DNA of 64,000 nucleotides from Aspergillus flavus (Eukaryota; Ascomycota; Eurotiomycetes; Eurotiales; Aspergillaceae). A model generated the notes under the pieces. The model saw only the letters and a program-made list of their open reading frames with translations. It did not search any database and was not told where the DNA came from. Within the stretch, counting starts at the first letter, position 1, and each line of letters starts with the position of its first letter. Shown here piece by piece: positions 47,294 through 59,225 of this stretch. The position numbers and the translations under genes are program-made. The stretch spans positions 2,418,001-2,482,000 of the forward strand of contig NC_092409.1 of assembly GCF_009017415.1 (NCBI RefSeq). Reading direction: 5' to 3'.

Positions 47294-47959
47294 CGGCGTG
47301 CAACTAGCTATGATCGTCACAGCCTGAAAGCACAAATGACTTATCTACAATGTATTTATACTCTGCCTGATTACACTAATGTGTACTCCGTAATGGCGTG
47401 TGATATAACTTCATACGCTACTGGATCAAATTGATGCAAAAATACCAACTACAAAAGCAGCAGGCTGCAGAACCACTAATGAAGTGCGTGTCGTTCAGGA
47501 TAATTTGGTTCCTGAATTGTAATTGAAGTGGGTATTGTGTATGTAGAACTCGAAGCCACAAAAATAGGGCCCAAATGCTGGAAAACGTAGATACACCTGC
47601 TGTTTCAATGGAAGATACAGTAAACATGGTATCACACAAATCGCTGTCTATATGAGTGACTCTGCCAATATATGCGAGACTCCTTGGGCACTTCAAGCCA
47701 AGTTTCCTTGAAGTGTTCAACTGATATAAAAGAAGATATGAGTGCACTATGCCTCAATATCATACTTGGGAATTCGAAATCCAAGTGTCTAAATAGTTCC
47801 CTCCACCTGTTCATTCTGATTTGATCGGAATGAGCCCGAAAACAGCCAGGTGACCCTAGGACACGGAAGGGGGAAAGCGCAAGTGCGGGACGAGCCATTC
47901 CAGTGGCGTCCAGCACGATAGAATATAGAAGAACGGTTAAAGCGAGGTAATAACCCAGC
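47294..47959. other. Convergent intergenic apn1 / transporter
   Basis: 3' regions of two convergent genes. A TACTCCGTA motif lies at 47384-47392. No supported ORF; 47418-47747 (-) has no domain. Confidence 0.6.
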
Positions 47960-49842
47960 CTAACGCCTTTCTCGAGAGGACGCTCTTTCGGGCGACGATT
48001 GAAGCTGACTTCCCGTACCAAGGTTTCGTCCTGCTCTATGTAGCTCAGATTCGGCAGATACCACGACCGGTGGCGCTGACTTCAAAGGAGATGGGGCAGA
48101 GACTCGCGGCGAGTACACTTTATCATGGTCACTTAAGTTAGCGGTAGAAATGGTAAGCCCATGCGTGCTGCTGCTGGCACCGCTGGCTCGAACCCGGAAT
48201 GACCGCCGACCAAGAATCGAATCATCGGCAGGCGTAATGTTGACATTTTGACCGTCACGTGTATCCGACGAAGCGCGTAGCATACTTGTTTCCGGATTCG
48301 CAACGCGGTGATATCCTTCGCGACCTCGGGAGGGATCGGAGTCTTCTGTCTCCGAGTCCGAATCTGGCTCGGGCTCCCACGTGCCCTTCCGAGCTTCAGC
48401 ACGCATCTTGGAGATCTTCATATAATTGTAGGAACCAATGCTGCTGATGGTAATTACCAGACCCACAATATTTATGAGTGTGAGCTGGTCATGGAACACC
48501 ACACCTGCCGCGCTTATCGTGACCACTTCTTTGAAGATACCACAGATGCTCAATGTGACGACAGATGAACGCTTGAGAAGTGCAAACTCGGAAGAGATCA
48601 TACAAAACGCCAAGATACCCGGGAATATGAGGAGAAAGGTCGCAAACATGCCACCATGGACGTCGCTGAGAGCGACGAATCCCGTAACAATCTGAGATGG
48701 GCCTTCCACGGCCAGCGCGATAGTGATTAAGGAGATAAACATGACGGGAGTAAGGAAAAAGAGGGTAGAGAAAGGGTTAGCCGTAGCTGGATGCCGCAGC
48801 AAGAGTATCTGTGTCAAGCCCCATCGGAAGCCCGAGAAGAAAGCGGATGCGATGACGAGCAGGAAGCCAACAACGTTGAAAGCAGTCTCACCTGCGACCA
48901 TCATGACGACACCGATAGTCATTGTAGCAATGATGACGATCAACTTGGCTGACGGGGTTTCTAGGCGGAAGAGGAAAGCAAATAGTAGGACGAATGCGAG
49001 AGCAGATGATTTACACATGGTAAGGAACGTGAGAGAGATGAATTTTAGCGACATATTGCCCAGGCCAATGTCAAGGGAAGTTGCTGCACCGCAAGGAACG
49101 AGACGTGTGAAATAGAATACTTTGGATACGACACTATTCTCGGACCCATCTTGCTGCCTCATAGGTGATCCGGACGGTGATGACGAAGGCGCCCGCGGGC
49201 GCAGCGAAGGAATCATATATAAGATGAAGGATGATAGTGAGAACTGGACAAGCATGTGTAGACTGGTGGTAAATAGCGGAAAGGGAAAGACGACATCATC
49301 CTCGGAAAACATCCACTTATTGTACTGCAACACACATTGCCATGGTCAGTTGTGTCACGTTCCTTGAATGCTATCATCTTATGTCCTAGGGGCACCAGGG
49401 TACTCACGATTGATATCGCCAACGAAAAGAAGTACCACATCAGAATCAACCCTGCGTTGACCAACAGCCTCCTCATCACGTTTCGATCCGCCAATCCAAC
49501 CGAGAACACATCACTCTGGGAACCCTTGACCCCGGCGATCCGAGCATCCAACTGTCTCCGTTGCTTTCTTCGCCGCCGTCGCTGGCGTCTCTGTTTTGCG
49601 GTAAGACCGGTCTCTTCATCATCTTGGAGGTCGTCCTCGGAGCTCTCGGCGATCGACGAGAGGTCGGACACATCTGCGTCCTCGGCGGCTTTCTGTTCTT
49701 CCCGTTTATAGTTGACAGGGTCGGCATTGGTTCTTGGGTTATCGTCCCTCTGCTCGGCCGGGCCTACCTGTGAAGGGCCCCCGGTAGCCGTGAGCACTGA
49801 GCTCCGCCGGCGATGGTGATTTCCCGAGGGAGATAGACCCAT
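47960..49842 (-). CDS. Triose-phosphate / nucleotide-sugar-type transporter (TPT family)
   Basis: Multi-pass membrane transporter of the drug/metabolite superfamily, TPT branch, probably Golgi or ER. Exons 49842-49408 and 49324-47960 (83-nt intron with gtgagt donor), giving about 599 aa. The N-terminal 110 residues are polar with an Arg-rich block (KQRRQRRRRRKQRR). The first membrane helix VNAGLILMWYFFSLAISI precedes the conserved YNKWMF at the splice junction, which confirms the junction. About ten hydrophobic segments follow, including GLGNMSLKFISLTFLTMCKS, typical of TPT proteins, and EFALLKRSSVVTLSICGIFKE. The C-terminal tail of about 150 residues is acidic/Ser-rich. The substrate cannot be told; fungal homologues include sugar-phosphate and nucleotide-sugar carriers. 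Confidence 0.88.
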
Positions 49843-52800
49843 CCTGGAATGCTAGCTTGTTGGAAGAGGGGAGGGTCTTCAGGGGGGGTGAAAGAGTACA
49901 AGGAAAGTGGTTAGAGGGGGAGAAAAAAGAAAGTTTTCGTTAGAATGTAAATGACTCCATCAGTGGTAGATCAACGTGAAATATACACTCGTGGTCCAAC
50001 GTTCAATTGTCGCAGCAACTGAGGATGGACACGGAAGGGGAGCAGACAAAGTCCGAAAGGAACGAGGAGAATCGGTGAGGAAATCAACAGGGCTGGCCCG
50101 GATCGGTGTCAAAGGAGATGAAACTGAGCGAAAAGGGAACTAATGAAAGGAGGGAGGGACAGGAAAGGAAAGGAATTCAGGACCAAAGGAGCAAGAAAGG
50201 CCCGTGGAGCAGCATGCAAGGGCGACCGATAGGAAGAAGCATAAGATAGGTAGCAGCAGTAACAGCGACAGCAATCGCCCAGCAGCGCAACGGCCTTTCA
50301 GACTCGGTGGAAAAAAAAAAGGAAAAGGAAATGTATGTATGTATGTATATGTATATGTGTATGTATTGTAAGGAGTGTCAATTTTTCATGGAAATTTCGG
50401 GGTTTGAGGAAACAAAAAGGAAAGGAGTTGCAGTGGTTTTGGTCGATTTGCAGGTCAGCAGTCAGTTTAGTTTTTGGCTTTTGAAAGAGAGCAAAGCAGT
50501 GACACTAGACCCGAACTAGACCTGCTCTCCTGAATTTTTAATGAAAAATTATTCCTGTCGGCATTGTTGGTATGAAAATATTAGACTATGATGACCTATT
50601 GACTTATCGCTGAATCCACTTTCTTTCCTTCCCGGTCTTAATCTTACTCTCCACCACCGCCACTGATCAATGCGAATACGAACCAGAACGTCCGTCTTGA
50701 ATTTGAGTCCACTGCACTAACACTTTAGCAAGAGTCATCCAAACAGCAACTCAAACAGGGGTACGTTTAGTATACTTCGGAGAAGTAAAAAAAAAAAAAA
50801 AAAATAAGAGTAAATAACAATAAAAACAAAAAGAGGAGGGGTCAAACAAACTACTCGTAAACTATACAACAAACTTCATACTAGAACTGATTTTGATAGT
50901 GATCACACACATCCTTCAGGGTCTTCTTTGGCATCGTGCTCTTGGACCTCTCATCTTCCGGGAATCCTCGTCTGTTGGAGCGGGGGTTGCAGAGATTTGG
51001 GTCCCCTAATTTAATTTTGCTCTTTTTGGGTCCCTTTCCGGACGATCCGGGGTCGTCCATTTATTGTCTGTCGGTGCCTTAAGAGAGATATCCTCGCACT
51101 GTCGATCCCGCCATTGGTTGGGCCAGCGACCGAAGGTTCAACGAAAGGTCGACTATTGGAGTGGGTGAATGAGATACACCGGATTTACTGTGGTTTGTTG
51201 CAAGTGACCGTTCTTTCAATACTTCCGCCAACACACGATTTCCCATTAGGCATCAGTTTTTGGCCTGAACTCCATCTTCGTTGCACACCGACTTCTTGGC
51301 GTCGAAGGACCGGCTCAATTTCTTAGTCCATTTGATCCCGTCCCGATCGACAACGCCTGTGATTCGCCACAAGGAATCACCCACTGGGTTCCAGACAATG
51401 ACATATGATCGGTACGATCTCCCATGCTTTGGACATATCTGACCCGAGGGTCCCATGGTTGATGATGTTGTGATTCCATCACCACGGGTCGTCTCGACAA
51501 GTATCGCCCAGAACGCCGCCAGCAAGGATAACCATCAATCATGTCATTATACATGCGTCCCAGGTATCCTGCCCGCTGGTGTCATAGTTTGGCATGGTCG
51601 CCCTTGCATTCGCTGTGAGGAAGGATGATGATTTCAATCGCAACACTTCTATACATTCCTCATCAATTGACATTCATCTTCAGCCTCTGTCTGGTTCATT
51701 CCCTGGTTGAAACCACTTTGAAACTCAAGTTTAATGGGGGATGATGCCGTGGTAAACATGCATACCTGTGTCCCCTTGTTAGCAAGGAATGTACCTTGGT
51801 TTACATTTACTAACCTATCTTTTGACTTTTATGCCGTTCCCCGGTTCGCTCGCCCGAGGGACTCGGCGCACTTCTCCAGCTTGCAAGCTTAAGCAGCAGT
51901 GCTTACCTCATTCGACCTGTCAATTGACGACAATGGTTTTGTTAAGCTTCAGGCCATGCTCCCTTTTTGCCCTGGAGCACCGCTCGGCAGCCGATGTGCA
52001 AATCAAAAAAGATAGAAAACCAGATGAAATCAAATAAAACCGAATCGATAGGTCAATAAACTCGTGGCCAGCCGCTTCCATCTAATCTGCAGCATGCTGT
52101 CAAGGTTAGGTAGACTATGGGCAATAGCCTTCCTTTCCGCCTTGCTTCTCGGCTATAATCCTGGCAACTATACTGCATGGGCTCAGCCCGGCGGCAGAGT
52201 AAGTACATAACATTTGCAAACAGCTCATTTTGACAAAAACTAGCAATTACCAATGAGCCGGACATACCAAGGAATATCCGGTATAAATGAATGCAGGACG
52301 GGGCTACAAAGAGCCATAGTGTCGTCTACCCAAGATCGTCCGGGCATTTATAAGATATACCCCTTAAAGAAAGCCCACAGTACACCTCACAAAGAAGGTT
52401 AAGTACAACGTGTGTCTCATGGTCAACACCGGGGAATTATTGAATTGAACTCACATGTCAAATGTACAAAATCATTAACCCACGCTCCTAGTAACAATAG
52501 AAACATGATATGTCTGTCACTTCTTACCACATACCCTACCAAGCACCAAACTGAACCACCTGCTCAACTCCAGAAGTAAACCTCCATAACCCCTATACCT
52601 GCGAAACTCCCCAACAGCGACTATACATCTCACCAACCATAGAAACCAGCTCCCGAGCCTGATCAAGGAAACCCTTGAATAAAAGACGAACCAACATCAC
52701 AAGTCCCAGTACACAGTACACCCTACTATGAAAAACGGACCCCGACACGTCCAATACCTTAACCAAGAACCATACCTAACCCCTCAATCTTTCCCCTCAT

Positions 52801-53816
52801 ACACAGATAAGAACCAGCCTAAAACCACTACAAACCACAACAACCCTCAACCCAAAGCTAGTTACCCAGGTACTCTTAGTAAAAAAAACACGCCCTCTAA
52901 ACCCCCCATAACCCATCCTTCCCAAAACAACATACCCAGAATAGCACTCTACCTGAATTCCCCTCATTCCTGTCCTACCTACCTATATTAGTCCAACTTG
53001 CCAGAAACCCATCTATCTAATGTTGAGAGTGGTTTCCCTGGACAGACAAACGGGTAACACGCTGTCGGCACTCAGGCTCCATGCATGCATTAGCGCGGGC
53101 TTTAGTGTCTTCATAGGGTGAGTGGGAAGGAACAGCTGCAGGGGTGCGTGTGAAGATCATGGTGATCGTGGGGGGACTTTTGTTTTAGTGTTATGGAGAT
53201 GGGTTAATTATATTACTTTTACGGAGTGTTTTAATGTTGGAATTATTTGGAGGGGTTTGGGTGATTGCGTCAGGGAGGGTGTGCTTTTTACTACAGTTTT
53301 TTCTTCTGTTTTCCTTTGGTACAGGTTGAATCTAACAGCATTGACTGTGATGCCTTCTGTTATCCTAGGTTTGAAAAAACAAAATTGCAAGTCGGTCATC
53401 TCATTCATGAAGATCTGTTTCTAAGGGTAAATCTAATGGATAAGCCAAAACAGATGTTAAGGCTCCGATCCAACACCATTTCATCGCATCCGATGCAACG
53501 CATTCCCGAGCTGCAGTTATACAGGACGCATACAGGAGGCAGCCTTGTATCCCAGCACCGGCAAACCCCGCATATTCTCTCACTTAGATAGTAAAGTATT
53601 CCCTGCTTCGTTTATATCACGTGTACCTTCCTCATGGTTCCTTCAAATAGTAGCTCCGCATGACCTCTAGTATGCTTCACATGGAGGGATTATGTGAGCA
53701 TTCCCTCTGCCGCGATAGTCCCCTTTCCCGGCGTGGCGCTCATGGGTAGTTTCATCCCGTGCGACTTATATGGAAAGGAGTCCCTTCAGTTTGGCAGTTA
53801 ATCGGACACGTTATAT
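49843..53816. other. Gene-poor interval, 4 kb
   Basis: The transporter leader and promoter should lie at 49843-50300 (C/T-rich on the minus strand). A GTAT-type microsatellite is at about 50331-50368 and an A18 tract near 50787. Between 51 and 53.6 kb no ORF has a domain. The 90-codon minus ORF 51253-51525 reads like ordinary protein but has no recognisable family or splicing partner. C/A-rich sequence at 52690-52980. Confidence 0.45.
50331..50368. repeat. GTAT/ATGT microsatellite
   Basis: Tandem ATGT/GTAT units with interspersed ATATGT over about 38 bp. Confidence 0.7.
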
Positions 53817-54777
53817 TCAACCACCCTTCCTTGGTCCAGCAGCTCCGGGTCCTGGAGACGGGTTCGGGTTGGTAGAGGCTTTTGCGGAAGCCGACCGCGA
53901 GAAAGCATTGGCTGTACCAATTGTCGCACTAGCGTTACGCAGCTCGATCTTCTTACGTTCCATTTCAAGCTACTTGTAATTAGCGTTACTTGCGTAAGAA
54001 ATTCAGCGAAAGGAGTAAAAGAGTGTCACATACCACCTTGCGCACTCTAGCAAGAGCAGCTGTGTCACCAGCCACCAAGGGCTGACAGTCGTCTACACGG
54101 TACGGCGCGGCGATTGACACTGCGTCGGCCACGATTATGCTTGGTCCATCCCATCTTGTGGGCATTGTGCGGCTAAATGCATCGAAGATATCCTGGGCTT
54201 CGCGAGTAACTCCCTTGCCACGCTTCGCCTCACCCTCTTGCAGTTTACCAACTGCATTGGCCTCCCGAGCCTTCAGAGCCCGAATATCGAGCGCATGGAC
54301 AGGTGGCACTGCATCAGCAAAAGAAGGTCCTTCCGCGCTGTTGGATGATGGTGCCAGTGAGAGAAGTTGGAGGGACTGTATACGCGAGATCGGGATGATA
54401 CGATAATCGCCTGCGGTCTGCTTAGTGTCGGCGGCAGTGTTAATAGCAACAAGGTTTGTGATTGGGCATGCTGTAAACAAAGTTCCCTCGATTGTCGTGG
54501 AGACCGGGGCGGTAGTGATGCGAACGCTGTTGCGATAACAATAAAGTTAGCAGCTGTCTTGTACAAAGCGGTGTTCGGTTCAAAGAGTATCATGTTCTCT
54601 GAAAGGCGCCACAGAAGACAGAAGTTTAGAGCAAGTAGCTGCTTACCGTGCGCCGATTGCGCCGCTCAAAGCGACCTCCAAAGGAACCATAGCTCCGGCC
54701 ATTCCCTGACCTGTGGCACCAGAAGCTCCTTGCGATGACGCTCTAACTCCGGCACCGTGACGCTTTTTTTCTGCCAT
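53817..54777 (-). CDS. LSM12-like protein with anticodon-binding domain
   Basis: RNA-associated protein of the LSM12 family. Three exons: 54777-54647 (MAEKKRHGAGVRASS), 54526-54034 and 53969-53817, giving 258 aa. Phases agree. The Lsm-like part is at about residues 33-110 (VPLEVALSGAIGARVRITTA, then GTLFTACPITNLVAIN). The family's AD domain follows, at about 140-215, with the strongly diagnostic IFDAFSRTMPTRWDG, IIVADAVSIAAPYRVDDCQP and ALARVRKV joined to LEMERKKIELR across the last intron. The Ala/Ser/Pro/Gly-rich tail is probably disordered. In yeast and animals LSM12 interacts with ataxin-2/Pbp1 and polysomes; the role here is by homology. Confidence 0.87.
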
Positions 54778-55671
54778 AAGCCACCCTCTCAGACCAAGCA
54801 ATTTTCAAGCTTTGTCACTTGGGATGAAAAAGAGAGCCAGACCCCAATGATGGAAGAGTGCAGCTGAATTGATTCTTGGGGGCCAATGAAAGTCCGCCTT
54901 GCACAATCAGCCCAGCAGGGACAATAAGCTACACCAGGCGATTTCCACGGTAGTATAAGGCGCCAATTTCTCGGCCGCGGGGTTATAAGTTACTGTCGAT
55001 TCGCAGTAACAACAGGAGCTGGTGCCCCAATTAAGCAAGGTGGGACGTAGCCGGAAGCTGGGAACGTGATAAAAGGAGCGGCGGAAACAACACAGAAAGA
55101 GAAAGAAGCCCGTCGACAAGGATATGGCCAAGCAGACGAGGATACTGTCTCAGACTGCTGGCGCGTAGTCAAAGAGAGGTGTGGTAGTGTTGCGTCAAAG
55201 GATGCCAGCTAACCCACTAGCGATAAGTTGGGTGAGGTCGACGTTCAGGTGCACCACCAATCAATCCCAATTCGGCTTAGTTCGGGCGGAGACAATACCG
55301 TGACGACGGGCTGCCCTCATCAGTCCTCAGCGTTCGGAACACAGCTGACCAGAGAGCTGCTAACAAGTCATCTCTTGATTTTTACAAGTCAATATACTTT
55401 TTACTTTTCTTCATCACCTAACATGGTCTGCTATCCACTACGCTATCCATCATGAACAACATCAAAACATATTCATTCAACGTTTCCATCAGTAAATAGT
55501 GGACTAAAACATTTAAATACAGGGTGAAGAACCGATCTCTGTTTTAATTTATCGTAATCATTCTATGTGCTGCGAGAGCTTGACTAGCCCTCACAATTTT
55601 GCCTTATCCTATTACCATCCGGGCCCAGGGTAAAGTTTCACGTCCAGCGCAGTGTCGTATCCTCGTTTAAT
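54778..55671. other. Intergenic LSM12 promoter / gndA 3' side
   Basis: About 900 bp with the LSM12 promoter and the gndA 3' UTR. No supported ORF; small minus-strand ORFs at 54907-55172 have no domain. Confidence 0.55.
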
Positions 55672-57720
55672 TTAAGCAATGTAGGTAGAGGCGGACACAT
55701 TACCACCACGTCCAGTCCAGTTGACGTGGATGTCCTTGCCCTCAGGGTAGGTCTCGTTGGCGTGCTCGGGCTTGACGCGGAAGGTGTGGGCACCGAAGTA
55801 GTCACGCTGAGCCTGCAGCAGGTTGGCGGGGAGGTCCCGAGTGCGGTATCCGTCGTAGAAGCTGAGAGCAGTGCTGAAAGCGGGAGTAGGGATACCCCAG
55901 AGAGCACCCTTGCTGACAACGTTTCTCCAGCCGTTCTGGGCCTTGGCGATGGCTTCGTTGAAGAACTTGTCGAAGAGGAGGTTCTCAAGGTCGGGGTTCT
56001 GGCGGTAGGCGTTGGTGATGTCCTTCAGGAAGACAGAGCGGATGATGCAGCCACCACGCCACATAAGGGCGATGGAAGGCTTGTTAAGCTTCCAGCCGTA
56101 CTCCTTGGCAGCCTAAATTTCAAATAAGTAACTGCAAAAAGCTAATGTTATGTGAGCCAGGATAAAGTGGGCTTACCTCCTGCATGAGCATGAAGCCCTG
56201 GGCATAGGAGATGATCTTAGAAGCATAAAGGGCCTGCTCCAGATCATCGACGAAAGCCTGCTTGTCACCGGTGAATTGAGGAGTGGGGCCTGGGAGGAGG
56301 CTGCTAGCGCGGACACGCTCGTCCTTAAGGGCACTGAGGCAACGAGAGAAGACAGCCTCACCGATCAGGGTGACAGGCATACCAAGGTCAAGAGCGTTGA
56401 TGGCGGTCCACTTGCCGGTTCCCTTCTGGCCGGCCTTGTCAAGGATCTTCTCAACGAGGGGAGTGCCGTCGTCATCGTTGAAGCGGAGGACATCGCGGGT
56501 GATTTCGATCAAGAAGGAGTCCAAGACACCCTTGTTCCACTTGTCGAAGACTTCGGCGATTTCGTTGACGGGCATGCCAACACCACGCTTGAGAATATCA
56601 TAGGCCTAAAGACGGTGTACGTTAGACTTTGCGTGTTAAACGAAGAGTAGTTCGGGCTGAAAAAATGACGTACCTCACAGATCAGCTGCATGTCACCATA
56701 CTCGATACCGTTGTGGACCATCTTGACGTAGTGGCCGGCACCCTCATCACCGACCCAGTCGCAGCAAGCCTCACCTTCGCTCTTGGCGGCAATGCTCTGG
56801 AAGATATCCTTAATGAAAGGCCAGGCCTCCTCGTTACCACCGGGCATGAGAGAGGGACCGTAACGGGCACCCTCCTCACCACCAGAGACACCGCTACCGA
56901 CGAAGCGGATGCCCTTCTCGGCAAGGTACTTGGTACGGCGGTTGCTGTCGGGGAAGTGGGAGTTACCACCATCAATGATGATATCGCCCTTCTCAAGGTG
57001 GGGCAGGAGAGACTCAATGAACTGGTCGACGGGCTTTCCAGCCATAACCAGGAGCATGATACGGCGGGGACGCTTCAGCTTAGCGCAGAACTCCTCAATG
57101 GAGTGAGCACCGACAATGGACTTGCCTGAATAGTAGTCAGCTTGGCTAATCCTTCCACAACCAATCAGTCAGTTTGGAATCTCACCCTTGGCCTCATTTT
57201 CAAGGAAGCGGTCAACCTTGGAGGTTGTGCGGTTGTAAGCGCAAACAGTGAAACCGTGATCGGCGACGTTCATGATCAGGTTCTGGCCCATGACGGCCAA
57301 ACCGATCAAACCGAAGTCAGCACTAGGAAGAGGGCGCGCCGGTGCGCCGACATTGATGCCGGCCAAGCGGGCGCTGAAGTCAGTGGGTAAATTCTTCTGT
57401 CAATGGATGGGCGAAAACAAGGCAGAACTAGGGAGAATCATCAAACAGATAAAGCAGGAGGGAAATGTATGAATCTGGATGCGATCCCATATCAGGCTAT
57501 GACATTGGGAGAGAACCAGAACCTCATCCAATGGATTGTCGCAAAGCTATCCATCGTCTTGGGCTATGGTCCACAACCCCAAGTTTCCACGCCAAATGCG
57601 TGAGGATTGTTGTGAAGGCGGGCGATGCCCACCATTAACAGGGAGGACGATATCGGGAGTGCAGCACGGAGGGGCGGTCATAATGACCTCAAAGGGTACT
57701 TACACTGCCTGGTCAGCCAT
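55672..57720 (-). CDS. gndA: 6-phosphogluconate dehydrogenase, decarboxylating
   Basis: Oxidises 6-phosphogluconate to ribulose-5-phosphate and CO2 with NADP+, cytosolic pentose-phosphate pathway. Five exons: 57720-57704 (17 nt), 57322-57186, 57125-56674, 56605-56177 and 56112-55672, giving 491 aa, the usual eukaryotic length. The first exon (ATG GCT GAC CAG GCA GT) joins in phase to T GCT GAC, giving [20 protein letters not shown], the normal N-terminus. The obvious ATG at 57366 would give a non-homologous 16-residue start and lies inside the 381-nt first intron. Signatures: NADP fold [24 protein letters not shown]; catalytic segment [19 protein letters not shown]; Lys/His region [19 protein letters not shown]; the tail ends [14 protein letters not shown]-rich leader lies near 57780-57860. 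Confidence 0.95.
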
Positions 57721-59225
57721 TATGAGAGAGTGGGGAGGACTTTTAGTATTAAGGAAGTAGTATGTATCAATATGACTGCCCCAAAGAAGGTAGACGGAAG
57801 GATGAAGATATAGGTAAGAGGAAGAGGAAAGGGAAGAAAGGAGAGAGAAGAGACGGAAGAAAAGGGAGAAGCAGTTCGAAGATGTCAGACCCGAAAGGGC
57901 TTACGGAGCAACTCTTCCGTCATTCGGTGGGACAGAAGAGGGTGAAAGGCGGGGCAGTAAAAGACCATGAGGAGCAGAGTCGTCCGGTCCGGTGAAATAG
58001 TTGGTACTTAGTATACATGGGAATCCCACGGAATGCAAATGATTGATTTTCAGAACAATAATGGCTTTGGAACGATCATTTTAATTTGTCTACAATGCCT
58101 ATTCTATGTCAATTGTATCCCCTCGGTATGATACCTTCAAAGAAATATTGTCTATAGTCAGTGACGCATACATGACTTTTATTTTTATTTTTATTTTTAT
58201 TTTTTAACGGTACAGTAGCTTGCTTCGGAGATGACGGAGCATTGCAGCTGTACCGATGGCGGGGCACATGGAGGGGCAGAAGCGCTGCAGCAAAGGAAAA
58301 GCAACAAAAACCGCCGCAGCGAAGGTCCAGGGTCAAGAAAAAAAAAAAAAAAAAAGGAAAAAAAAGAAAAAAATCAGGTACCTTCGGTGAAGCAGATTCG
58401 GGCTCGGATCAATTCATGTCCGGCCCTTCTACACCAACAACTTCACCACTGTCCCCTCCGGAAATTTGTCTCTTTCGGGCTTCATCTGTCGGCAATCAAT
58501 GTGTACCCCCGTAGATAAACACTCCTCCCATTAGCCGTGGGATAATTTAATAAGCTTATGGGATTATTATCCCACTCTCAGGACCGCCTGATCACGTTGA
58601 AGGTCGGCTATTGCCTTGCCGAAAGAGGAATAGGGTGGGGGTGCAAATCCGTTGGGGCTGATGAGACAATGACGCTATCGTGAAAGAAATGCTGACAAAG
58701 AAACTGTGGCTGCACATATGTGGCTGAGGAATATTATTTCTCCGTAGATAACTGTATCTCTACGGCAAGCCGGGCGGACCACTTAGGTCTTTTTTTCCAC
58801 TCCGACGCCTAAGCAAGCCTTCTTCCCCGTTCGCATCTTGATCAAGATCTGGGTGGCCGACCTAATTCTCGAATCCCCATCTGAACAATCCAATTCTTGA
58901 GATAACAAATCACACATCTTGTATTCTATCCTTAAGTCACTTCTTCACTGACCCTTCGGTTCAACTCCATACCTCGAAGGGATATCCAGTAGTCCCATCG
59001 ACTCAACCAGCCCGTGAAATCGCAATACCATCTAGTACTACCTCAAAACATTACATACCTCCCTTAGGGACACCGATCTTCCGTCTACATTAGAATTCAG
59101 GACCCTTTTCAGGCGTGACGTCTGGCGTGAGACTGCTACGTCAGTCAAGCCCTGAAGGTACGTGTCTGGCTAATTTGCATACGGCGCATCACATCCATCG
59201 TCTCTATTCGAACTCTCCATTCATC
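57721..59225. other. Divergent intergenic gndA / RBM42-like gene
   Basis: Contains the gndA promoter (purine-rich on the + strand, 57780-57960) and the upstream region of the RRM gene. A TTTTTA repeat of five units is at about 58177-58205 and an A18 tract near 58337. No supported ORF. Confidence 0.55.
58177..58205. repeat. (TTTTTA)n microsatellite
   Basis: About five TTTTTA units within the gndA / RRM-gene divergent promoter region. Confidence 0.75.

Noticed and set aside
48181..48200. GGCTCGAACCCGGAATGACC resembling a tRNA B-box
   Set aside because: It is inside the transporter coding exon and no tRNA cloverleaf can be built around it.
51253..51525. 90-codon minus-strand ORF with protein-like composition
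   Set aside because: No match I recognise, a competing frame is open at the same place, and nothing joins to it.
57366..57366. ATG at 57366 as the gndA start
   Set aside because: It lies inside a better-supported first intron; the exon at 57720-57704 restores a standard N-terminus in phase.
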